Below are positions 10,122-24,304 of a DNA stretch of 64,000 nt, piece after piece. The position numbers were made by a program, and so were the translations under genes. The stretch is from Yamagishiella unicocca. Taxonomy: Eukaryota; Chlorophyta; Chlorophyceae; Chlamydomonadales; Volvocaceae. Positions within the stretch are counted from its first letter, which is position 1. Each line of letters starts with the position of its first letter. Where the stretch lies: assembly GCA_003116995.1 (NCBI GenBank), contig BDSL01000036.1:186001-250000 (forward strand). Reading direction: 5' to 3'. The notes under the pieces are model-generated. The model was given only the letters and a program-made list of their open reading frames with translations, had not been told where the DNA came from and made no database searches.

Positions 10122-13100
10122 TCACTCCGGACCGGGTATCGTGATGATTCGCTGCAGCCGGTGTTGCCGCAGCATCACGCCCGCGAGCCGCAGCATCCGC
10201 AGCGATGCCAGGTAACAAACGTCGGCGCCCACCGTCGCGCCTTTCGGCCCCCCCGCGGCGACGGCAGCGCCTTTCGGTACTCTCCCAACACTATCATCAT
10301 CAACAGCAGCGGCGCCGTCCGGGCCATGCTCGCCAAGATCGTCTACCGGCGGGGGTGCTGAGCGGGCCCAGGAGGAGAGTATCTGCGCTGAGCTGGGATG
10401 GGGGGCCGGGGAGGCCGCGGGGGGCTGCGATCCCGACCCACGGGTCGGTGATCCGCCATGCGCGCCATTGGGATGGCTCCAGAACCCCGACCAAGGAGCA
10501 TGGCCGGCCTCAGAGGTCGCGGAGGGGCAGTCGCCGGGCGCATGCAGCGTGTCCAGTGTCGTCCGGTTCAAGGCCGGGGAGCCCGCTACCGCGGCGGCGG
10601 AGGCCTCTAGGGACGCGGCCGCAGCCATGGAGGCCACCGAGGCGCTCCCCGCGCTCCCCGGGGCCGTCCGCTGCTGCGCGACCGGCCAGAGGTCACCGTC
10701 ACCATCGGCGGCGTCATCGGAAAGTGGAGCGCACGGGGTCAGCGTCATCGCCCGCGCACCGCCGCCAGGCTGCTGCAGCCCCTGCCCCTCCCCTGGCGCC
10801 TGCTGCTGGCCTTGTTGTTGCTGCAGGAGCAGCAGATGCTGCTCCCGCTGCTGCTGCCTGGTGGACAGCCGGGCCGCCACGTCGGCGCCAACGCCGCTGC
10901 CGGCAGCTGGTAGTAGCTGCGTCCGTACCGATCCGCCGGCTGTCACAGCCTCCGGCGCCGGCGCCGCAGGCACGCAAGCCCTCCCTTGGGCCTCCTGGCG
11001 GCGGGCTGCCTCCCGCGGCTCCTCAAGGTGCAGTACCTTGTCCTGGTGAGGGCGGCATAAGAACCGTTTACGCAACGGGAAAGGATAGTTGGTGCATGGT
11101 TGGTCCTGGTGAGGGCAGGGCGAGGGGGAGCGCGCTGGGGGACGCAGCCCGGACGGGAGGGGATGAACGGCTGTACCGGTCATGTGCGGGAGGGGGAAGG
11201 CAGGAGACAAGCCCCACTAGCTCGAGCCTTGAGCAGCAGCAACGTTGGGACGTATATACCTCCTGCGCGAGTCTGACACCGCCCCCATATTACCTAAACC
11301 AACCCCATAGCCGCGCTGCCTCCCCCTGGCAGCCACCGCCCCAGTCCAACCTCCCCCACCTCGTGGTAGACCACCTCCCGGACGCCCGCCTGGATGAGCA
11401 GCTTGGCGCACTCGTTGCAGGGGAACATGGTCACGTAGATGCGCTGGGAAGCGAGCGAGGGGGGCGAGAGGGGGCCGAGAGGGAAAGGGAGCACGGGAGG
11501 GGCAGCGGGACGAATTCGGCAGGGCCAGTGGGTGGCTGTGTGTCAGCGAAGGAGTTCAGCAACAGACGCGACAAGTAAGCCCCGCGCAGTTTAATGCCAG
11601 GCAGGCAGGCTGTGGGTTCTAACCGCCAGGGAGCAGGCAGGTGGCTGCATGGATCGTTGGCTGTAGAGGTGGGTGGGTGGTTTCGGCCCCTGGGCAGGCC
11701 TATCACGCCTTTCGAGCAGGTCCGAGCAGCCCCCTAACACAACACCCTCCACTCGCACCCCCCAAACCGGCCTCACCGCCCCGGCCACGCTGGCCGAGTT
11801 CTTGTTGAGCAGCGCGTTGGCCTCCGCGTGCACCACGTAGGGGTACTTGGTGGAGAGGGGGTCGGGGTGGCCGCCCGGGCTGAGGGCCACCTGCGAGGGA
11901 GGGAATGGAGGAGTAGGTGGAAGTGAAACCGGCCCTCTGGGGATGTGGGTTTTCGGGAGCAGGCGCAGCCTCCCACACGGAGCTGGCTGGTGGGATGCAC
12001 TAGGGAGGGACGAGGTGGGGGCGGGTGCTGTGCCGTCTGCAGCCCCCAGGTCTCCGGCTCCGCCCTGCCGCCCACGCCGGCCCCACCTTGGACCAGGGCA
12101 GGTCGCTGTCGCAGCAGCCGCGCGGGAAGCCGTTGTAGCCGATCCCAAGGATGACGTTCTCACAGTTGACTATGACGGCACCGACCTGGGGTGGGGAGGG
12201 TTGGCAACCCACATCGGACGAAAAGGTAGGCAGCGTGGAGCGACTGCGCGAACCGGCGAGGGCCCTGGGCTAGGCGGTAAAAGGGTGGCCTCGGCGCTTA
12301 GCGACCCATATCCCTCGGCTTAGCAACCCCTCCAACCTCGGCTTAGCGATTCCTATCCATTTAAAACTATCCTTTCCGCCTTATTAACCGTAATCGCGGT
12401 ACGTACCTACAGTACGGGTATTATTCACTCTTATTCTTTACTATCTGTACCGGTCCTACCCCGGCTCAATGACCGACCCACCTGCTTGTTTGGATCCTTG
12501 GACCTCTGTGCAGACAGAAAAGCCAGCGCCATAAAGTAGTCGTCCCAGCTCAGGCTCCTGCCGAGAGGGTGAATCCCACCGCAGAATACAAAGTAAATTC
12601 CGCATGAGCGGGTGATTGGGCCAGAGGTGGCGAGGGGCGTACCCGGCCGGGTCCACGTGCGGCCGGGAAAGATGTGGCTTGTCTACAGTATCTGGCCTGT
12701 TAAGTGTGCCATCTGAACATTTGGCGGTGACACTACTGCCGAGGAGGCCCCCTCCCACAGTGAGGTACTGAGCGGGCACTTACCCAGCCCGAGGTGCTGG
12801 GTCTGTAGGGTCACGTCGCCCGAAGGACTGCAGCGGCGACTGCAGCGGCCCCAGCTCCGCGCCGCTAGTTTGGCCCTTCGGGGACACCGGGATGACAGCA
12901 CGCGCCCTGTCTCCCGCTCCACCTCGGACGCTTTGGGAGGCAGCTTGCGCATTTGCATCAGTTCGCTTGCCATACGGAGGTTGTGCTGGTGGTGGTGCGA
13001 CCACTTCGACAACCATGTCCGCATCGGCGACCAGGGCCTTGGCATCGATTTGTTCCGCCCTGATATGCCTGGGGTAGCTCTCGCCCTGGGGATGCTCTCT

Positions 13101-13334
13101 TTGCTGCACCTGTTGTTGGCCTTGGCTGCTGGCAGGCGACGCTCGGCTGGGCTTCAGCAAGATGCAAGCCGCGACCGCGCCTGCCACCGCGCCAGAGAGA
13201 GCGCCAGCAACCAGGACAGGAGTCCATGTTTTCTCGCCGAAATCCAAGGCCATCAATGGCTGCAGGACAGGCATCCTGCTCTGTAGGCCTTTCCCGCCTT
13301 TCTTACGAACTCCGAAGCCAAATGTTCGCGTCAA
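10122..13334 (-). CDS. Deoxycytidylate (dCMP) deaminase with N-terminal membrane segment and large insert, 6 exons
   Basis: Zinc enzyme converting dCMP to dUMP for dTTP synthesis (EC 3.5.4.12 family). Exons 13334-12784, 12557-12482, 12185-12087, 11890-11777, 11443-11360, 11042-10122 join in phase to 614 residues. The domain starts at [20 protein letters not shown], then [20 protein letters not shown]. The zinc/catalytic motif is H263-A-E265 in [12 protein letters not shown], and P288-C-N-E-C292 supplies the other zinc ligands. The fold normally closes with a helix like [18 protein letters not shown], found here only at 584-602. Between it and VVYHE (about 304-308) lies a single-exon, Gln/Ala/Ser/Pro-rich insert of about 270 residues. 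A hydrophobic stretch [20 protein letters not shown] near the N-terminus suggests membrane anchoring. The start could also be a Met a few residues downstream. Confidence 0.9.
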
Positions 13335-14590
13335 TAACTAAAAGCCGAAGCCACATGATACAAATACTATGCAGGAGGAATTCTAGGTTCTCATTATGGT
13401 GGGAGTCTTGCCTAAGGCCGCTCCGATACCGATCGTTCAGCACGGCAAAGTTCGTCAAGGCTGGCTTTTACAAATGATAGGATGGACAGCAAATGCCCTT
13501 TCCCTTTGGAGTGTTTTATGACGGAAAGCCTCTAAGGTTTGGTGAAGCTCTCATATGTAATAATGTTTCCCGCAGGCTTGGCCACTTCAATGCTGAGTGG
13601 TGCCTCATGGGAGAATCCTGAATCTATCGACCCAAGCGTCCTCATAACCTCCCAATACAACTGTGCCAAAGCTATCAGCGTCCCAATTTGGGTGTATAGC
13701 TGTTTGTAGCTGACGGTAGCTGTTGGATGCTAACTTACAACTGAATTTACCACGTGGATCGAAACTTTTCCCCTTTCTCCGCCCAAAAATCAAGTTCGAT
13801 GGCATTAAGTTGATTAATTTGCATCCATAACTACAGTAGCGTTGTCGTCTTTGCAAGGTGTGGTGTTAAGTTGAGAGCTTGGCTGCGATACTCTTTGGAA
13901 CGTACAGGAACGGTTGTTGGCTACAAAATACAAACCATATAATGGCTTTTTAAGATGCGCACCGTACACGCTTCGTGCATCCTTGCAAATCGTGTGATGT
14001 CCTGTCATGAGTGGACGGCTGTCGCCTCGCGGGCAGCATTGACACTTGCAATAGCGCAGCAGCATCCTAAAGCATTAATCGAAACAAGCATTTCCTGTGG
14101 GGAAATGGTCCAGTGGGCATTCCGCAGGTTCAGAACCATTTCTGTACGGCGAAGTACGGAATTGGGCTTGTCACCACAGACTACGCCAGCATCGACGAAT
14201 GCTATAAGTGGAATAAATTCTGGAAGTACTGCAGCACTCTCTTGACCGACGCTCAGCCTTGCCTTCTGCGTGAGAACACTAACGACACGACGCAAACACT
14301 GCGCCGGTTGCTTAGCAGAACATTTGTACCTGGTTGCGACTCGCCATAGTTAAACGACGCAACGGTTGAAAACTAAGGTACGTCTTCACCCCGCGAGATG
14401 GCTTGCACTCGATGACATCGATCTTTGACGCGACTGGTCTTGCCGCTGTAGCGCCGTCGTTACCTGTCCTCAAATTGGCAGCAAACGGCAGCACTAAGGA
14501 CAGTCTGTTTAATTTACAATTGTCCTGTATGTCTTCCAGGACTTTTGCCCACAACTCAGCTACAGCCGCGCGCTGCTTGCTACTGTCGCA
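13335..14590. other. Divergent intergenic/promoter region
   Basis: This separates the starts of the dCMP deaminase (minus) and the CaaX-box protein (plus), so it should contain both promoters and 5' UTRs. A pyrimidine-rich stretch ending CTTCCAG near 14540 could be the acceptor of a 5'-UTR intron for the CaaX gene. Base composition is visibly more AT-rich than the flanking coding sequence. No coding feature was recognised. Confidence 0.45.
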
Positions 14591-16219
14591 ATGACGACTG
14601 TCGCGGAGGCGCCGAGCGACGCCGAAATCGCCAACGTGGACCTTCCGATCATAATAGAGCCTGAGGACAAGGAGGGCGAAGAGTGCGCGGAAGGCGATCC
14701 TGGCCAGCTCACATCGCGACAGCATGCCGACGCAGAGCCCGGCAGCAACTCGAAGTCCAAGCGGCCGCACGTGCCTTACTCTCAGCGCGAGATTTATGAA
14801 AAGAAGGCTGTGACGGGCCGCCGGCCGCCGGCCGGACCAACCAGCGCCAAGCGAACCACATGCGGCGCAGCTGACAGTGGCGCGACCGGGCAGCAATCAA
14901 TTTCCTCTCCAGCAGTCGGCCACACCCGCAGCTTGTCGTCGCCATCAAACTCCGCCACGTCAGCTGCCGGCTTTGGCTCCGTCAATGGTCGCCGCGCTGC
15001 CAACAGCACGCCGCGCGGCACCAACGGCACGCCCCGCGGAACACACAGCACCCCACGGGAGGGCGCAAGTGACTCGGGGCACGCTGTCGCTGCCAACGGT
15101 CGTGATGCCGGTCGGCAGTTGCGTGAAAAGCCCCAGGGCCATGCTCCCAGCGGCACCCCAGGTACACACCACGCCGGGCACCAGGCCAACGACGCTCCGG
15201 CGCAGCAGCAGCAGTTGGCGAAGCCAGCCACAACACGGGTCGGGACGGCGCGCACGCAGAGCCCGGTCGGTGCAGCAGCCAGACCCGCAACCACCGCGGC
15301 CGGGCCTGCTCAGGTCGCGAATGAAGGCGCCAATTCAAAGACGCAGAACGTGGCCAGGTCTCGGAGTGCTGGGTCAGGCCGCGGAGCTCACGGACAGCAG
15401 GCGAAGCTGACGCCGCCTTCCAAGCCGCAGGCCAGCAAGGCCGCACACTGCTCCCCGTCCAAAAACAGTCCGCTTCCCAACTGGAACACCAGCCATAAGC
15501 CAGTTTCGACGACAGCAGCGGCAGCGGTGACGACGCCAACGACGCTGGGCGCCAGCCGGCCGCCGCGCAAGCCGCAGGACGCGGGCAGTAACAAGACCTC
15601 CAGCGCAGACGCAGCAGTGACTGCGGCTGAAGTCGACGGTGCCGTCAATGATGTTGCGCCGGTGGAGGTGGTGGAGGCACCCACGGCCGCGGCCACAGCA
15701 AAAGCCCCCAACAGCTACGGGCGACCGTGTGGCTCGTCCACGTCTTCCCTTGACGACTGCGCCACCACACGCGACGCTGTGCCCGAGGCCCGCCGTAGCT
15801 TGGTGCTGACTGGGGCGGACAGCGCGACGCGCGCACTAGCCGCAGTGCCGGCAACAGCAGCAGCAGATGAGGCGCCACGCCCGGCGGTGTCGCTGATGGA
15901 TGCGCCAGCTTCCGCCGGGTTGATCCGGCAGCCAGCGCAGCCCAAGCCTCTGGCGGCTGAGAACCGGGCGTCGACTGATGAGGCCATGGAGACGGATTCC
16001 ATTGGGATTGCCGGACTTGACAATGAGGCGGACTCAGCGAGCGCCTGTGGCGGCAAGAGGCCGGCATCTGGCGCGATGAAGACGTCGCCGCCGGGGCCGG
16101 CGGGCAGCTGCGCAGACGACTCTGAGTGCGGTGACGGCGACCGTAAGGGCACAGCCGGCGGCATTGCGGAGGAGGAGGAAACGGCGCTGGCGTCTGGGTG
16201 CCGTTGCATCGTGATGTAA
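14591..16219 (+). CDS. Disordered protein with C-terminal CaaX (CIVM) prenylation box
   Basis: Intronless open frame of 542 residues. The first ~80 residues are acidic and mixed (MTTVAEAPSDAEIANVDLPI, later VPYSQREIYEKK). The rest is Ala/Ser/Thr/Pro/Gly-rich and predicted by composition to be disordered, with short Thr-Pro-Arg-Gly repeats around 137-155. It ends GCRCIVM: Cys539 is in an ideal CaaX context, and Met at the last position favours farnesylation. Cys537 two residues upstream could be palmitoylated. Together these imply attachment to a membrane. The reading frame is supported by its length, GC-rich third positions, the meaningful C-terminus and a TGTAA signal 200 bp downstream. No family was recognised and the function is unknown. 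Confidence 0.7.
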   Translation: MTTVAEAPSDAEIANVDLPIIIEPEDKEGEECAEGDPGQLTSRQHADAEPGSNSKSKRPHVPYSQREIYEKKAVTGRRPPAGPTSAKRTTCGAADSGATGQQSISSPAVGHTRSLSSPSNSATSAAGFGSVNGRRAANSTPRGTNGTPRGTHSTPREGASDSGHAVAANGRDAGRQLREKPQGHAPSGTPGTHHAGHQANDAPAQQQQLAKPATTRVGTARTQSPVGAAARPATTAAGPAQVANEGANSKTQNVARSRSAGSGRGAHGQQAKLTPPSKPQASKAAHCSPSKNSPLPNWNTSHKPVSTTAAAAVTTPTTLGASRPPRKPQDAGSNKTSSADAAVTAAEVDGAVNDVAPVEVVEAPTAAATAKAPNSYGRPCGSSTSSLDDCATTRDAVPEARRSLVLTGADSATRALAAVPATAAADEAPRPAVSLMDAPASAGLIRQPAQPKPLAAENRASTDEAMETDSIGIAGLDNEADSASACGGKRPASGAMKTSPPGPAGSCADDSECGDGDRKGTAGGIAEEEETALASGCRCIVM

Positions 16220-16419
16220 CTTCTGAGGATGTGGTCCGGAAAGGGCGAGGCTGTGATAGGTTGGAGCGTGGCTTCGTTCAGCGCTACATGTTGGCGGTTT
16301 GGGCGCGATTAGGTTAAAGAGAAGCGGACGGCGCTGACGGGAGTCGTCTACCAACACGCCCAGGATGCGATCGGATGCGATTATGAAGGTGATATGATGA
16401 CGGCGCCGTAGATGCCGGT

Positions 16420-16424
16420 TGTAA
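16420..16424 (+). promoter_or_regulatory. Candidate TGTAA poly(A) signal
   Basis: TGTAA, the usual poly(A) signal of volvocine algae, lies 200 bp after the stop codon of the CaaX-box protein gene. Confidence 0.45.
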
Positions 16425-18194
16425 TGGTTGGCGGTGAGTTTTAAGGCTGTCAGGTTGTTTGCCATGTTATGATGATACGCGGCCGTTGACGCATAGTTGA
16501 TTGCTTTAATGGACTTCTAGCCATGAATAGATGGTGTGCGGCGCCGTTAGTGGACTCCCACGCACGATGATACGTGTTGATTTGTTGGCACTGCGGTACA
16601 TGTGCCCTGTGACAGGACGTCCAAAACGTCGCGGAGGCGGAAGGTGGCGAACAGTATTTTGCCGAATGCGGATCTTGCTTATCCGCGCCTGCCTTTTCTT
16701 TACAAAGCATTTGCTCATGTAGCATCGTCACTGTACGGCCAAGATGCCCTTACGAGAAAGCCTCACGAGTGCCTTACCCGGGTCGCAATTCCCGTGGGAT
16801 CTAGTATGCGTTCTGTTGGACGATGACAGCGTTTGTACCTACCCTGGGCGGAGCACACCAAAGCACTTTCAGTCCCACTTTTGTAACTGTTTTAGCTGGC
16901 CCCAACGCTCTTTAACGGAGTTCCATTGGCGAGTTAGCAAGGGTCGAAGCGATGTTTTGGTCTCGAGCCAATCTATTGGGGAAAACGGCAAGTGACGAAC
17001 CCTGGTAGATACGATAGGGGATCAAGGGCAACGCACACGCCGGGATCAAGAACAACGCAGCAAATGAAAAGGCCTAGACAGCACCGGCACAGCGGAAACA
17101 TGTTAATCACAGGGAAGGATTGCGAGGGGTGTGTGTGTGTTTTCTGCCTACAGCCGCCCTGCAGCTGGATACACTGCGGCGGGCCTGGCCCAGGACGCGC
17201 CCTCCATGCATCGCAATGGACACCGCGCGCACCGCTGTCACTGTATTTACAAGATTAGTGTATGGGGTAAGGAACCACACCATCCACACCTGATAATTTG
17301 CGAGCATCAAACTAGTGAGTAGACACCAGCAGACCCCGTCGTCAGGCAATAATACTCCGCCCCATTTCAATTCATTCCCAGGGCTCCTCCCGGGCGGCCG
17401 CGCCAGCTGCAGAAGCCCGTCACCGCTCCCTCTCACCTGCCAGGGCTAACTGGCTAAGCCACGTGACCCAGGCACTTTATGCCGTAATGCACAACTGCAA
17501 CCGCCGCAAGCAAGGGTACTCCTTAATGTCATAAACCCGCCAACAATACCGACCGGTGGGTGGGAGGATGTCTCCGCGAGGCACCAGAAGGGCCGCTTCA
17601 TTCGGGTGTAAAGCGGGGCGCTAGATGGGGGGGGGCTGCAGATTCCGCATGTTTGATAAAACAGGTTGCGGACACGCGAGTTGTATGATCTTCATGGAAA
17701 TGCAAATCAATTCGCAATAGCGAAAAACGGAATAAGCAAAGCCGCAAACAAGTGTCGCACTCGCCAGCCTGCATGCCAGCTTTCATCATCAATCTTGCAC
17801 GTCCCTTCACCTTACGCATTTGACTGGATTCACCACCAAGCAACGCAGAAGGTATGAAACTAACATGAAACATACTTTTTATTGCCCCTTGCTTTATTGC
17901 CAATTGACCACACATCAAACCTTGATTCTTCGTTTCGCGCCCTTCGTTTCGCGCCCACTTCCGAAGCCATGCCGGGGGGCCATCACCCCAACCCCCGAGC
18001 ATCTGCCGTACGACACCCGCACTCTAAACGGTATTTTCTCCTGCTGCGCACCTCCACCCCCCCCCAACGACTTCCAACCTCCAAACTGCACCAAAATTGA
18101 CATGCTATAAGTAAGGGCCGTCGCAGCACTAGTGCAGAAGAGTATCGCGTCGTGTGTCCTGCCCACACATAAACTACGTTCCTCCGGCGAGTAT
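16425..18194. other. Convergent intergenic region, no recognised gene
   Basis: Lies between the 3' ends of the CaaX-protein gene (plus) and the thioredoxin reductase gene (minus). Only short open frames without domains are present. A second minus-strand TGTAA (17247-17251) could serve a long reductase 3' UTR. Confidence 0.45.
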
Positions 18195-18199
18195 TTACA
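18195..18199 (-). promoter_or_regulatory. Candidate TGTAA poly(A) signal
   Basis: TTACA on the plus strand reads TGTAA on the minus strand, 55 bp beyond the stop of the thioredoxin reductase gene. It is unusually close to the stop, so the more distal 17247-17251 copy may be the one used. Confidence 0.35.
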
Positions 18200-18253
18200 A
18201 TCCCAGCCACAGGCGAAAGAGACCCAACCACGTTTCACGCACACACTTCACGC

Positions 18254-22526
<4,273 letters not shown>

Positions 22527-22637
22527 GGTCAGGTGTTTGCTTAACGCAGAGTCAATAAGCAAGATAGGCTTTCGCAATTTACTCTTTCGTGTTGTTCTAT
22601 GCTGCCTGATGGCTTTCACTTTCGGGATTCGCTCCAC

Positions 22638-24304
22638 ACTGTACGAGTGTCGGAGCTGTCCGAATTAGCCAATCAGCATGCAGAAGGGTGAAAGACCTGA
22701 AAGTCATAGTTAACGACAGCGGCATGGCTTAAATATGTCGATCGTGCGCTGTCGTGTTGCGCATAAGTGCCTTGCTTCAAACCGCTACAAACCAAACCAA
22801 ACCAAATAAAACCCAAGGCCATTAGTCCTCCAGCGTGCTCCCACTGTTGCACCTGCATCCGACTCTGTATGAAGAACTATGAAGATGCCATACCATTTCC
22901 AGGTTTATGGGTTTCCTTTCCTCCAGCTTTTGTCGCCGTTCGGGTCGTCCTGAAGTGCATATCGCGCTCGAAGACGCCGTTTAGCCCTCTCGTTTTGTCA
23001 TAAGTATCAGGAGTTCAGGAGCTACTTACACTACTTGGCATACCTGGCACCCCTCGTTCGATTTTCCCTGCGCCACCCGCACCACACACCCACCCCGCAA
23101 CGCTGCTGAAGCGCCCTTGCCCTTACTTTACGAGTAAGTTCCTGGCAGTATGTGCGTTTCTGGTGTCACGTCTTGCCCTATCACAATTAGACCGCAAGCC
23201 TTGACGCCGGTCTGCAGCCCTCGGATGCATCCTGGTGAGGCATAAAACAGCGCCAGGCAGCGCACATGTGCCACGCGATGCACACACTGCAGGGGTACAA
23301 AACTGAGCTGCGATCGTTCCATGTCGCTAGTATCAAGTTCCGGTATTTCCTTGCGTGTCGTACGCTCGTGGCCGATCAAAGGTTACAAGTACAAAAACGC
23401 GGCTTCACACATTCAACTGTCTGTCTGCCAGGCGCATTGTGCCTGGATGAAGGTGCAAACCTTCGTTTTGAGGGTTTCACATTTTGGGAGTGGCCTCATG
23501 CCGTGAAAATCACTCCTCCTAATCGCAAAGATGTAAAAACACATGTCTCGCGTCACCAGATGTCGTCCATTCAATCATAGGTGTCAACACGCTGAAACGC
23601 TACTGCCGTGGCCATCGGCTTCGAAGCGGATGTGAGCCCCCGAACCAAACGTGAGAACCAATTGCATCACGATGCCCAAGTATGGATTTCCCAAAAATGA
23701 ATGGTTGAACCTTACCGACGCTGTCATATCAATGCTTCATCATCAAACAGCATACGGTATCTAGGTTGGCGCGACGGCATCAGGTAACGGCACTAGGTAC
23801 ACCGACAACGTACCTGTGTCGGATACAAACTTGAGCACCATAGCTGTATCTTAGGTGCAAAATACCACATGCGTTCGCAACGACGAGCGAGCACCGGTAA
23901 CATACTTCTGTGTCTTTCAAGGCTGTCTGCAAGGTACGGGACCGTCGATTCGAACAAGACAACACAGCTGGCAGGGGACTCCATTTAGAGGAGCTGGCCC
24001 AGACTACCGTAGTCTCACAACCGCTAACCATAGCACCCTCCACTCCCCTCGTTATCACAGACATCTGGACGAGTACCGCACTTGGCACCAGCATCCAACA
24101 GCATAACTGCAGCGTCGTTGTTCCCCGCAGCTCTGGAAAAGTCCTACTCGGTAACAGACACGACTATTTGGACATCTACCGTCATCTCGGTACCTTGCGC
24201 GCCGATGTACAGGGAATGCAGCTCTCATGGCTATGGGCAGGTTGCGTTCGAAGAGTCCTATCAGTTACTCCACCGCTGAGTCATTGGCTAGCGGCCGTTA
24301 CTGT
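22638..24304. other. Intergenic region upstream of reductase, no recognised gene
   Basis: Contains the reductase promoter on the minus strand and the 3' flank of the coiled-coil gene. It is more AT-rich than the neighbours. Only short open frames without domains are present. Minus-strand TGTAA candidates are at 23383-23387 and near 23026. Confidence 0.45.
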
